From Bacteroidaceae bacterium (GTDB taxonomy: Bacteria > Bacteroidota > Bacteroidia > Bacteroidales > Bacteroidaceae), in contig JAFUGG010000069.1 in assembly GCA_017469525.1 (NCBI GenBank), positions 1 through 37,719 on the forward strand: 37,719 bases of DNA, in the 5' to 3' direction. Of this stretch, positions 17,009 through 25,076 are shown in pieces. Under the pieces are notes generated by a model. The model was not told the DNA's origin and did not search any database. It saw only the letters and a program-made list of their open reading frames with translations. Numbering within the stretch: the first letter of the stretch is position 1; the number at the start of each line of letters is the position of its first letter. A program made the position numbers and the translations under genes.

Positions 17009-17093
17009 GTTGAAACGAAATCTGCAACACGCCTGAAAGCGACTTGCAACACGTTATAAAATGAATTCAAGCGTGTTGCACTTCCGTTTCAAC
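17009..17093. repeat. Long inverted repeat downstream of lptD
   Basis: The arm 17009-17032 (GTTGAAACG...GCAACACGC) pairs with 17071-17093 with few mismatches around a 38-base loop. The loop itself carries another TTGCAACACG (17044-17053). It could serve as a bidirectional transcription end or be a dispersed repeat. Confidence 0.75.
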
Positions 17094-17150
17094 GGTGTTG
17101 CAACGGCACATGCAGCCTTCCGCAACTGGTCTTGCAGCGAGCCTTCGGCA

Positions 17151-19946
17151 TCAGTACCACTCGACGTTGCTGCTGTAGGAACTCTGCTTCTTCCATCGGA
17201 GAGCATCGGTCAGGGTGCCGGCCTTGCAGGCAAAGAGGAAGTTGAAGCTGGTATAAGGCGAGATGACCATGCTGCAGGACATGGAGAAGCAATGCAGGTC
17301 GCGGGCCAGGGAGACAGTCGTCATGGAGAGCTTCTTGTAGTTGAAGTCGTAGCCGGAGGAGAAGCTGATGTTCCAGCCTTGCGCGATGCCGATGTTTCCC
17401 GAGAAGTTGAGCGTCTGGGTGAACTTGTAGGGATAGCGCATTCGCTTGGGATTGATTTCTGCGGCAGTGTTTTCCCTCATGGAGACACCGTAGCTGACGG
17501 TGAGGTTCCACGGTATCTGGAACTTGAGGTAACCGTCCTTGTCGATGTCTCCGGAGTTTTCCTCCATGACGGCCTCCCTGCCTTTCCTACGCTCCGGGTC
17601 GACGTTCTGCATGGTGGGGTCAGCCTCGTCGTAGTCGTCATAGTCGTCCTCGTCGTCGTCCTCGTCGCCACGGCCTGAGAAGCGCTTCGCCATCTTGTCC
17701 TTCATGCCGAAGAGCTTCTTGAGCGTCTGGTTGTTGAAAGTGTAGGACAAGTTCTGGCTCATGCCCTGGAAACGGCCGAAGCGCCCCTTGCCCCACTCCG
17801 TGTGGTCGCCCACATAGACGTTGCCGTTCTTGTCGAACTCGTAGGCATAGGTGGCGAAGACAGCCGCCATGGAGAAGGTGTAGCTCTTGGTGAGCTTGAG
17901 GCGGACGTGCATGTTGAGGTCGCTCCACGGCTTCGTCTTGGCTGCCATGTTATAGCTCATGGACATACCCAGCTCGTCGATGAGACTTATCTTCTTCTCT
18001 CCCGTCGAGTCTCGGTTGGACCGCAGCTTCATCTCGAGGTTGTTGGAGATGTCCAGCTGGATGCTGCCGTTCATGCTGCTGGGAGCCGTGCCGTAGACGC
18101 TGCCGCTGAAGGGAGAATAGGTGACGGTGGAGACGTTGCCGTCCCTGTCCGTGCGGATGTAGGAATCGTACATTCCCCACATCGGCTTGCTGAAGTCCGG
18201 CGCATAGTTGAACGAGACGCTGGGCGTAATCATGTGTCGGATGGCCTTTATCTTCTTCCCTCCGAACCAAGGCAGAGGCGTATAGTAGCCATACAGCTTC
18301 GTGTTGGCACTGATGCCCATAGAGAAGTTATAGACATTGTAGAAGCCGTTCACCGTGTCGCGCTTCACCTTCATCGTCTCCTCGTCCCACGACTGCATGA
18401 CCTTCTTCGAGTACATGCGGTCGGTGAACGTGAAGTTGGGCGTCACGTTGATATACTTCAGGATGCTGAAGCTGGCGTTGATGGGAATCTGGTGACGCAT
18501 GCCGTTCCGCCAGTCCTTGATGAGGCTGCTCTTGAAGAGCAGGTTCTCCTTGGTGTTGATGCTGTTCGTAAGCGTACCGGAATAGCTCATGGCAATCTTC
18601 TCGTACCATCGCTCCTTGCCCGCCATCTTCTTTCGCTTGAAGGGATAGAAGCGGTTGAGCTGGATGGTGAGGTTTGGCAAGGTGAGGGCAATGCTGCTGT
18701 CCCTGACCTGCTGGGCAAGGTTGAACGTGCCGCTCAGCGTCAGCCCGATGTTGGGGAACGACTTGCTGTAGGAGATACTGCTGGTTCGGGTGCTCTGCGT
18801 ATAGCTCTCCGGATTGTACATACTGACGAGGTTGTTGCGCTCGTAGCTGCTTGTAGCGAAATTGACGCTTGCCGAGAAGCTCTGCGTCGGGTTGGCCTTC
18901 GGGTCCTGACGGTGCGTCCACGCCACCTTGAAGCTCTTCGACGTGACAAAGTCAGGCATGTTCTTCTCGCCCGTCTGCGTGTACTGGTAGCTGAGGTAAA
19001 GGTTTCCGCTGAAGCGGTAACGCTTCTTGTAGGTGGTCTGCTCCGTCAGCGTCCAGGAGCCCTTCGTGTAGATGTCAGCCAGCAACTTGGCGTCCACATA
19101 GTCGTTGAAGGCAAAATAATATCCGCCTTCACGCAGATAGAAGCCGCGCGTCGTCTCGTCGCCATAGCTCGGCATGATGAAGCCGCTGCTGTATTTCTCC
19201 TTGAAGGGGAAGAAGCCGTAAGGAATCGCCAAAGGCAAAGGCACATCGCAGACCACGAGGTAAGTTGGGCCGAACACCACATCCTTGCCCGGGCGCATCT
19301 TGGCCCGCGTCATGTTCAGGTAGAAGTGGGGATGCTCGGCATCGCAAGTCGAATAGAAAGCCTTCTTGACATACATCGTGCCGCTGCTGTCGCGCTTGCC
19401 GTCGAGACTCTTCATGTAGCCCTCGCCCTGCTGCGTGTAGACATTGGAGATGTAAGCCTTGCGCGTCTTGAAGTTATAGCTGATGCTGTCCGGCTCATAC
19501 TCGTCGGAACCCTGGCGGAAAAGAGGCTTGCCCGTGACGGTACCAGTAGAGTCCGTACGGCCCGTAGCGTGGACAAGGCTGCTGTCAATGGCAATATTGA
19601 TGATGGCAGCCTCGAGCTCGAGGTTCTGATACTGCACCCTGCTGTCGCCGTAAAGGTGAGCACGCGAGCGGCCATAGTCGAAGGTGATAGAGTCCTCGGC
19701 AGAGTAGTTGACAGGCATGTCGAGGGCATTCTTGCTCCTGGGCGTCGTATCGGCCGGCACGGTGTCCTCAGGCACGGTGTCAGGCAAGATGGTATAGGCA
19801 CGCAAAGGGATGCTGTCCCGCAGCAACGAGTCAACGCCACTCCCCAGGAATGCCATCTTCCCTGCAGGACGTGCCAGTGCCAATGCCGCCAGGACATAGC
19901 ACGCCGTCAGTACCGATAATAGTCTTGCCTTCAAATGCCTATACAA
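17151..19946 (-). CDS. lptD: LPS-assembly outer-membrane protein LptD (Bacteroidetes type)
   Basis: The 931-residue protein starts with a signal-like segment (ARLLSVLTACYVLAALALA). An OstA/LptA-like beta-jellyroll follows (about 70-230; SRVQYQNLELEAA, DSISYNFKTRKAYISNVYTQ). A very large barrel comes next, with the family segment PLPLAIPYGFFPFKEKYSSG and many alternating Tyr/Ser/Phe strands, ending SSNVEWY. LptD receives lipopolysaccharide from the periplasmic bridge and inserts it in the outer leaflet. The start codon is TTG at 19946, 14 bases after a -7 box; no ATG exists before the signal segment. An odd feature is an acidic tract GDEDDDEDDYDDYDEAD (about 760-775), encoded by a GTC/ATC-type triplet repeat and probably a surface loop. 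Confidence 0.9.
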   Translation of the reverse strand: MYRHLKARLLSVLTACYVLAALALARPAGKMAFLGSGVDSLLRDSIPLRAYTILPDTVPEDTVPADTTPRSKNALDMPVNYSAEDSITFDYGRSRAHLYGDSRVQYQNLELEAAIINIAIDSSLVHATGRTDSTGTVTGKPLFRQGSDEYEPDSISYNFKTRKAYISNVYTQQGEGYMKSLDGKRDSSGTMYVKKAFYSTCDAEHPHFYLNMTRAKMRPGKDVVFGPTYLVVCDVPLPLAIPYGFFPFKEKYSSGFIMPSYGDETTRGFYLREGGYYFAFNDYVDAKLLADIYTKGSWTLTEQTTYKKRYRFSGNLYLSYQYTQTGEKNMPDFVTSKSFKVAWTHRQDPKANPTQSFSASVNFATSSYERNNLVSMYNPESYTQSTRTSSISYSKSFPNIGLTLSGTFNLAQQVRDSSIALTLPNLTIQLNRFYPFKRKKMAGKERWYEKIAMSYSGTLTNSINTKENLLFKSSLIKDWRNGMRHQIPINASFSILKYINVTPNFTFTDRMYSKKVMQSWDEETMKVKRDTVNGFYNVYNFSMGISANTKLYGYYTPLPWFGGKKIKAIRHMITPSVSFNYAPDFSKPMWGMYDSYIRTDRDGNVSTVTYSPFSGSVYGTAPSSMNGSIQLDISNNLEMKLRSNRDSTGEKKISLIDELGMSMSYNMAAKTKPWSDLNMHVRLKLTKSYTFSMAAVFATYAYEFDKNGNVYVGDHTEWGKGRFGRFQGMSQNLSYTFNNQTLKKLFGMKDKMAKRFSGRGDEDDDEDDYDDYDEADPTMQNVDPERRKGREAVMEENSGDIDKDGYLKFQIPWNLTVSYGVSMRENTAAEINPKRMRYPYKFTQTLNFSGNIGIAQGWNISFSSGYDFNYKKLSMTTVSLARDLHCFSMSCSMVISPYTSFNFLFACKAGTLTDALRWKKQSSYSSNVEWY

Positions 19947-19960
19947 TTATTCCAATTTGC

Positions 19961-19968
19961 AAAGGTAA
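19961..19968 (-). promoter_or_regulatory. -7 promoter box (TACCTTTG) for lptD
   Basis: Minus-strand TACCTTTG 14 bases before the TTG start codon. Its position supports that unusual start. Confidence 0.6.
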
Positions 19969-20017
19969 GACTATTTTCCGACACTTTGTGCGTTTTAACA
20001 TTATTATTATGATTTTT

Positions 20018-20551
20018 TCACTCAAAGCGTGTCATCCACGCCTTGAACACGGCAATACCGTCGGCTCCAAACTTCTCCAGGCTGCGCATGGCCTGCTCCG
20101 GAGTCTTCTCCTCGTCGAGGCGCGTCTTGGAGTAGAACTTGTCGGCATAGCAGACAATCTGTTCCTCGATGCTCTGCGGCGTGAAGTCCTGATGCGGGAG
20201 GGGCAGGTTCTGGCGCAGAATCTCTGCAGCCGTGAGGCCTGTCCCCGTGTGACGTTCTGCCACCCGGGCATGAAGAGGCAGTCCCTCGCCGCGCAGTATC
20301 TCGCCTCCGAGGATGCCGTGACGGATGTAGGGCTCTGTTCCGTAGCACTGGATAGTAGGTGCATAGACACGGACTATGCCGATATCGTGCAGCATGGATG
20401 CTTCCCAGAGAAACGTCTCGTCTGCCTGCAGCTCCGGATGCTTGCGGGCTATTTTCAAGGCGCGACTGGCCACGTCCGTGCTGTGCTTGAGCAATATATG
20501 CTCCAGCGACTTGTTGCCGTTGCAATACTTCTGAATTAACTCGTTGACCAT
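20018..20551 (-). CDS. HD-domain phosphohydrolase family protein
   Basis: The protein is 177 residues when started at ATG 20551 (MVNELIQKYCNGN). A longer frame begins with TTG at 20572, but that codon lies inside the -7 box, so the ATG is preferred. The HD signature is LHDIGI (His55-Asp56), preceded by an early HILLKHS helix and followed by a conserved RHGILGGEILR segment and an ERHTGTG motif that supplies further metal ligands. Such single-domain HD proteins hydrolyse phosphomonoesters or nucleotides using divalent metal. The true substrate is unknown. It is a monocistronic gene between lptD and the divergent DUF1846 gene. Confidence 0.9.
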   Translation of the reverse strand: MVNELIQKYCNGNKSLEHILLKHSTDVASRALKIARKHPELQADETFLWEASMLHDIGIVRVYAPTIQCYGTEPYIRHGILGGEILRGEGLPLHARVAERHTGTGLTAAEILRQNLPLPHQDFTPQSIEEQIVCYADKFYSKTRLDEEKTPEQAMRSLEKFGADGIAVFKAWMTRFE

Positions 20552-20569
20552 ATCTTGTCGTTTCTTGTG

Positions 20570-20577
20570 CAAAATTA
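20570..20577 (-). promoter_or_regulatory. -7 promoter box (TAATTTTG) for the HD gene
   Basis: Minus-strand TAATTTTG, 18 bases before the chosen ATG. It overlaps the alternative TTG start and so decides the start codon. Confidence 0.6.
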
Positions 20578-20621
20578 CGAAATAATTCTTAATTCTTCAT
20601 CTTTAATTCTTATTTTATTTG

Positions 20622-20629
20622 TACCTTTG
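20622..20629 (+). promoter_or_regulatory. -7 promoter box (TACCTTTG) for DUF1846
   Basis: TACCTTTG 30 bases before the ATG at 20660. Two AATTCTT heptamers (20584-20597) lie upstream, near where a -33 element would be. Confidence 0.6.
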
Positions 20630-20643
20630 CACCCGTAAAGAGC

Positions 20644-20651
20644 AAAGGAGG
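20644..20651 (+). promoter_or_regulatory. Strong Shine-Dalgarno sequence (AAAGGAGG)
   Basis: AAAGGAGG ends 8 bases before the DUF1846 ATG, near-ideal complementarity to the 16S 3' end. This is unusual in a Bacteroidetes genome, where most genes here show no such site. Confidence 0.7.
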
Positions 20652-20659
20652 CAACAAAG

Positions 20660-22123
20660 ATGAAGTACGGTTTTGACAACGACAAATACATTTCCATCCA
20701 GTCCAGGCACATTCAGGAGCGCATTGCTCAGTTCTCCGGAAAACTTTATCTGGAGTTGGGCGGCAAACTTTTCGACGACCATCATGCCAGCCGAGTGTTG
20801 CCCGGCTTCCAGCCCGACAGCAAGCTCAGGATGTTCCAGCAGCTGAGTTCGAGTGCCGAGATAGTGATAGTCATCAGCGCCCTCGACATTGAGAAGAACA
20901 AGGTGCGCCAAGACTTGGGCATTACTTACGATGAGGATGTGCTGCGCCTGCGCAGTGAGTTCCAGAAGCGAGGCTTCATGGTGAACGGCGTCGTCATTAC
21001 CCATTACAACGGCCAGAGCAGTGCCGCCATCTACCGACGGCGCTTGGAGCACCTCGGCATACGGGCCTATTACCACTACAACATCGAGGGCTATCCCAGC
21101 AACGTGACGCTCATCAACTCCGAAGAAGGCTTCGGCCGCAACGACTACGTCGAGACGACACGTCCGCTGGTCATCGTGACAGCTCCGGGACCTGGCAGCG
21201 GAAAGATGGCCGTCTGCCTGAGCCAGCTCTATGCCGAGCGCAAGAGAGGCAAAGAGGCTGGCTATGCCAAGTTCGAGACCTTCCCTGTCTGGAACCTGCC
21301 ACTGAAGCATCCGGTCAACATTGCCTACGAGGCTGCCACGGCTGACCTGGGAGACGTCAACATGATAGACCCCTTCCACATGGATGCATACAATAAGGTG
21401 GCCATCAACTACAACAGGGATGTGGAAATATTCCCAGTCCTCAACACCCTCTTCGAGAGCATCTACGGCGAGTGCCCCTACAAGTCGCCTACCGACATGG
21501 GCGTGAACATGGTGGGCTTCTGCATTTGCGACGACAAGGTGTGCCAGCAGGCAGGCAAGGACGAAGTCATCCGCCGCTACTACACAGCACTCAATCAGAT
21601 GGCCAACGGAGCCCTCAACGACACTGAGATCAACAAGATATCCCTGCTGCTCAAGCAAGCCAAAATCAGCACGGACGACCGCCGCGTCACCGTCGAGGCT
21701 CGCCGGAGGAAGGAGGAGTCGGGCGTTCCGTCGTCGGCCATCGAGCTGGAGGACGGCACCATCATTACGGCTGCCTCGTCGCCATTGCTCGGCACAGCAG
21801 CTTCGCTTCTGCTCAATGCCACGAAGCATTTGGCTGGCATTGACCACAAGCTCAAGCTAATATCTCAGGACTTCATCGAACCCATCCAGCACACGAAGAT
21901 TGAATATCTAGGCGGCCACAACCCGCGTCTTCATACCGACGAGGTGCTCGTTGCGCTCTCAGTGCTGAGCCGCCAGGACGAGAACTGCCGTCGTGCCTTG
22001 GCGCAGTTGCCCAGCCTGGCTGGTCTTCAGGCACACACCACCATCATGCTGGGCGAGGTGGACCGCAAGATTTTCAAGAAGCTTGGAGTCGACCTGACAA
22101 GCGATCCCGTCAAGAAAAACTAA
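20660..22123 (+). CDS. DUF1846 domain-containing protein
   Basis: The 487-residue protein matches DUF1846 over its full length, starting KYGFDNDKYISIQSRHIQERI. It contains a nucleotide-binding-like loop (TAPGPGSGKMAVCLSQLY, about 175-192), the conserved KFETFPVWNLPLKHPVN and DPFHMDAYN segments, and a cysteine pair in GFCICDDKVC. The family is cytosolic and widespread in Firmicutes and Bacteroidetes; its biochemical role is not established to my knowledge. The gene has its own promoter, a strong ribosome-binding site and a hairpin immediately after the stop, so it is monocistronic. Confidence 0.92.
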   Translation: MKYGFDNDKYISIQSRHIQERIAQFSGKLYLELGGKLFDDHHASRVLPGFQPDSKLRMFQQLSSSAEIVIVISALDIEKNKVRQDLGITYDEDVLRLRSEFQKRGFMVNGVVITHYNGQSSAAIYRRRLEHLGIRAYYHYNIEGYPSNVTLINSEEGFGRNDYVETTRPLVIVTAPGPGSGKMAVCLSQLYAERKRGKEAGYAKFETFPVWNLPLKHPVNIAYEAATADLGDVNMIDPFHMDAYNKVAINYNRDVEIFPVLNTLFESIYGECPYKSPTDMGVNMVGFCICDDKVCQQAGKDEVIRRYYTALNQMANGALNDTEINKISLLLKQAKISTDDRRVTVEARRRKEESGVPSSAIELEDGTIITAASSPLLGTAASLLLNATKHLAGIDHKLKLISQDFIEPIQHTKIEYLGGHNPRLHTDEVLVALSVLSRQDENCRRALAQLPSLAGLQAHTTIMLGEVDRKIFKKLGVDLTSDPVKKN

Positions 22124-22163
22124 GGTGCTGACAGCAGGCCACAAGGTTCCTGCTGTCAACACC
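22124..22163 (+). terminator. Hairpin directly after the DUF1846 stop codon
   Basis: A 15-bp stem with one mismatch (22124-22138 with 22149-22163) and a 10-base loop. The following sequence is only moderately T-rich. Confidence 0.65.
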
Positions 22164-22172
22164 TATACCTCT

Positions 22173-22247
22173 TTGCCCAAGGAATACTAATTCTTGGGGC
22201 AAAGAGGTAGTAGTTCCTTGCCCCAAGAATTAGTATTCTTTGGGCAA
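22173..22247. repeat. 30-bp inverted repeat with self-complementary arms
   Basis: The arm 22173-22202 pairs with 22218-22247 over 30 bp with one mismatch (the inner 20 bp are perfect), around a 15-base spacer. Each arm is itself an imperfect palindrome (TTGCCC..GGAAT / ATTCTTGGGGCAA), so several alternative hairpins can form. The layout resembles the cluster at 8228-8303. Confidence 0.88.
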
Positions 22248-22267
22248 GGCATTACTATTCCTTCTTT

Positions 22268-23065
22268 TCAATACCTGTAGGCTACGCCTAAAGTACCGTA
22301 GATAGGGTACATGCGGAAGGAGATGGCCTCGAACTTGCGGTCCCAGATGTTGGTCAGTCCCCAGTCGAGCAGTCCGAACACATTCATGTGGCGCATGGCC
22401 TTCCAGTCGAAAGCAAGCTCCATGCCAAGGTTCAGGGGCAGCATGTTGTCGGCGAAGTTGTCGGGATAGGGTGTAGGGTTCTCGCGGTCCATGAGTATCT
22501 TTATGCCGGTCGGCGTATCCTCGCGCAAGTAGCCGACACCCTCGTCGTTGTCATAGACCTCGCCCGTAAAGGTCTGCTTGAAATAAAGGCTCAGGTATGG
22601 ACCGAAGCTGACGTTCCACCTCGGGCTCATGCGGAAGGTAGCAAGCAGGGGAAGCGAGACGCCCCACATCTCGGTGTTCGTGATGTTGGTGCCAGTGAAG
22701 TAGCCCTTCGTGATTTCGCCTTCCTGTTCGAGCCAGACATAGTAGTTCTTGACGTCGGCACTCGTATGGAATCCCTCCCAGAAGAAGTGGGCTCCGGCCG
22801 ACACACCCCAGCGCTTGCCCAGCATCTTGTAGCCGTCGATTCCCACACTGACGCCCCCACGAGGGCTGAAAGAGTTGATTTTCCTAATCTCGGCAGGCAG
22901 AGGGAGCGGTGTGGTTCCGCCTATGACATAGCCCACTCGGGCAATGAAGCCGCCGCCCTTCAGGCCCGATGTCGGTCCCCATTTCTCCCAGGAATCCTCA
23001 GCCTGAATCTGTATTGAAACCGCAAGGAATAAGAATGCGGCAATGGTGTATGCAATATGTTTCAT
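22268..23065 (-). CDS. Outer-membrane beta-barrel protein
   Basis: The 265-residue protein has a signal peptide (MKHIAYTIAAFLFLAVSIQIQA). Alternating strands with glycine and aromatic residues (GVSVGIDGYKMLGKRWGVSAGAHF, WNVSFGPYLSLYFKQ) and a terminal aromatic (VAYRY) fit the PorT/OmpW-like small barrel class of Bacteroidetes. The predicted barrel has eight to ten strands. A specific function cannot be read. It starts 11 bp after the PCMD lipoprotein gene and is probably translated from the same transcript, suggesting an envelope-located partnership. Confidence 0.85.
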   Translation of the reverse strand: MKHIAYTIAAFLFLAVSIQIQAEDSWEKWGPTSGLKGGGFIARVGYVIGGTTPLPLPAEIRKINSFSPRGGVSVGIDGYKMLGKRWGVSAGAHFFWEGFHTSADVKNYYVWLEQEGEITKGYFTGTNITNTEMWGVSLPLLATFRMSPRWNVSFGPYLSLYFKQTFTGEVYDNDEGVGYLREDTPTGIKILMDRENPTPYPDNFADNMLPLNLGMELAFDWKAMRHMNVFGLLDWGLTNIWDRKFEAISFRMYPIYGTLGVAYRY

Positions 23066-23076
23066 GTCTGTTTATG

Positions 23077-24288
23077 TTATTCGCAGAAGAGTCTGACATT
23101 ATCAACATGCAGCTTGCTGCCGATGGCTCCCTTGAAATAAGCGCCGCCCCAGCTGCTGGCAAAGCCTATGATGAGGCTATAGCCCTTGTTCTCCAATACG
23201 TCATTGTCAATCTCCGCCTTGTATTCTACAGGAATCGTCACCTCCTGCCACTCGTTCGTAATACCATGGATGGGATTGTTAGAAAGACGGTCGCTGCCAT
23301 CCTCGTTGTAATGATGCGGCAGGCGTCCCAAGGCAACAATATACGGACTGGAGAGGACATCGTTGCCGTCGAGCTGAACCTTGTTTCCTCCGGCATCCTC
23401 ATTACGGTAAAGCACGACGTATGCGTCGGGTTCGTCGGTGACGCCAGAAACCGTCTTGCCATCGAAGTCCTGGAAGGTAGCACCTGGCTCGTATCGGAGC
23501 CATGCACGCATCTGCACCGGCTTGTGCACGAAAGGCGAACCGAACTGAGTTGCCTTCAATGCGTCCTTCAGCGCATTGCCCACATCAAAGATGCCATTGA
23601 ACATGGAGCCGGAAGCAAGACGCATGTTTGCCATACGGCCGAAAGGACCGGTATCGCACGTCTCCAGTTTGAGGCAGGCACTGCCGTCTGGTCCTCCGCC
23701 AGCCACAGGCGTAGAGGGGTATTCCATCGGCTTTGCCGACGACCGGCTAATCTTGAAACCTGGGTTGCCGTTCTTCCAAAGACCATCGGTAAACACCTCC
23801 GGAGCATCCCATATATAATACTTGCCTGAAGCATCCAGCCGATAGCTTTCGAAGTCAATGAAGAGATTGCCCTCGCTGGGAACATCATGCACGACAGAGA
23901 TTGTGTAGTTGCGACTCCATGCACCATCTTCCGACACGACTCGGAAATGATGCACCTTCTCCTCCGAGAAATCGACATCCGAGCCGTTGAGGAAAGGAAC
24001 CTCTGTGCCGTCGTCCGACTTGATGAAGACTGACGCGCCATCAGTAATACGAAGCGAAAGGGGAACGCTCTGCATGTTTGCATAGCTGCGGATGATGAAA
24101 ACGATGTCCGTCTCCGCCGATATGACAGTCCTTAGCGTATCATAGTCGTGATAGAAGAAATCGGTAGGGGTTTCAAGGCGCAAAGAAACAGTCTCAATGT
24201 CGCACTCTGTGTTCGGCTGCTCTGCCGCTATACAAGAGGCCAAAAGGATGGGCAGGGCAGCAAGTGACGCGATGGTCGTTTTGTTCAT
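23077..24288 (-). CDS. PCMD-domain lipoprotein (putative carbohydrate metabolism domain)
   Basis: The product is 403 residues with a lipobox (PILLASCI, Cys19). Residues about 30-135 form an Ig/cadherin-like beta domain ending SRNYTISVVHD. Residues about 140-403 match the PCMD module, with WKNGNPGF, GGGPDGSACLKLET, the central GSPF...RAWLRYEPG segment and a closing GSKLHVDNVRLFCE typical of jelly-roll carbohydrate-binding-like domains. PCMD proteins are abundant surface lipoproteins of gut Bacteroidetes, often with glycan loci. The ligand is unknown. The downstream barrel gene lies 11 bp away. The promoter box at 24318-24325 supports this start. Confidence 0.9.
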   Translation of the reverse strand: MNKTTIASLAALPILLASCIAAEQPNTECDIETVSLRLETPTDFFYHDYDTLRTVISAETDIVFIIRSYANMQSVPLSLRITDGASVFIKSDDGTEVPFLNGSDVDFSEEKVHHFRVVSEDGAWSRNYTISVVHDVPSEGNLFIDFESYRLDASGKYYIWDAPEVFTDGLWKNGNPGFKISRSSAKPMEYPSTPVAGGGPDGSACLKLETCDTGPFGRMANMRLASGSMFNGIFDVGNALKDALKATQFGSPFVHKPVQMRAWLRYEPGATFQDFDGKTVSGVTDEPDAYVVLYRNEDAGGNKVQLDGNDVLSSPYIVALGRLPHHYNEDGSDRLSNNPIHGITNEWQEVTIPVEYKAEIDNDVLENKGYSLIIGFASSWGGAYFKGAIGSKLHVDNVRLFCE

Positions 24289-24317
24289 ATCAATGATGTG
24301 CTTTCGTAAATCGGGGG

Positions 24318-24325
24318 CAAAGATA
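24318..24325 (-). promoter_or_regulatory. -7 promoter box (TATCTTTG) for PCMD-barrel operon
   Basis: Minus-strand TATCTTTG, 30 bases before the ATG at 24288, matching TAnnTTTG. Confidence 0.6.
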
Positions 24326-24389
24326 CGAACTTTTTAACAAATAAGAAGCTTAATTGCGGTACAAATATTCATTTCTACCATATTTTTAC

Positions 24390-25076
24390 CTATTGCTCTA
24401 CTATCATACACTTGATGACGACATCCTCCAAGGGACGATCGTTCTTGTCGGTCTCCACTCCCTGAATGGCCTTGACGACTTCCATTCCCTCGATGACCTC
24501 ACCAAAGACTGTGTATTGTCCGTCGAGATGAGGAGTGCCGCCACGTATGATGTAGTCATTAATCATCTGCGACGACAGCCCGATGCCTTTCTCTGCCAAC
24601 ATGGCGCGTACCTTGTCGAGGTCGTATTCGGTCTGCTTCTTGCCATAGACAATATAGAACTGGCAGCCGCTGCTTGCCTGCTCTGGGTTGACATCATCGG
24701 GCTCTCTCGCTGCCGCCAAGGCACCACGCCAATGATAAAGGTACGGCAGGTCGAACTCAGCAGGAATGAGATAGCCCGTGCCCCCGTTGCCGAGCTGCTG
24801 TCCGGGCTTGGCATTCCGGCTGTCAGGGTCGCCTCCTTGTATCATGAAGTCCTTGATGCAGCGGTGGAAGAGCGTGCCTTCGTAGAAGCCCTCCCGTGCA
24901 AGTTTGAGGAAATTGTCACGGTGCAGCGGCGTATCGTCCGAGAGGACGACGCGGATGTTGCCCATATTTGTCTCGATGCGGACGATGTGGCGCTTCTCCT
25001 TCCGCTTGGCTTCGGCGGACAAGATGCCGAGCAGGAGGAAGGCAACAATGATGAGGAACAGACGATTATGTTTCAT
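24390..25076 (-). CDS. Cyclophilin-type peptidyl-prolyl isomerase, secreted
   Basis: The protein is 228 residues from the ATG at 25076; a longer upstream frame to 25316 reads through the glycosyltransferase gene and lacks family similarity. It has a signal peptide (MKHNRLFLIIVAFLLLGILSAEA). The cyclophilin domain shows FHRCIKDFMIQGGDP, SGCQFYIVYG and YTVFGEVIEGMEVV. It catalyses cis/trans isomerisation of proline peptide bonds, here in the periplasm. Relative to short bacterial cyclophilins it carries an insertion (about 150-180, KKQTEYDLDKVRAMLAEKG) typical of the Bacteroidetes branch. Its ATG overlaps the last 11 bases of the fusion gene (ATGAAACATAA), indicating translational coupling. Confidence 0.95.
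   Translation of the reverse strand: MKHNRLFLIIVAFLLLGILSAEAKRKEKRHIVRIETNMGNIRVVLSDDTPLHRDNFLKLAREGFYEGTLFHRCIKDFMIQGGDPDSRNAKPGQQLGNGGTGYLIPAEFDLPYLYHWRGALAAAREPDDVNPEQASSGCQFYIVYGKKQTEYDLDKVRAMLAEKGIGLSSQMINDYIIRGGTPHLDGQYTVFGEVIEGMEVVKAIQGVETDKNDRPLEDVVIKCMIVEQ

Larger units (their letters stand above)
16711..17150. other. Gene-free convergent region between engB and lptD
   Basis: This 440-bp region separates the 3' ends of engB (plus) and lptD (minus). It contains a 33-bp tandem repeat (16741-16806 and a degenerate third unit), a C-rich stretch (16854-16910) and a long inverted repeat (17009-17093). No gene is seen. Neither side has a classic hairpin-plus-T-run terminator that I can identify. 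Confidence 0.7.
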
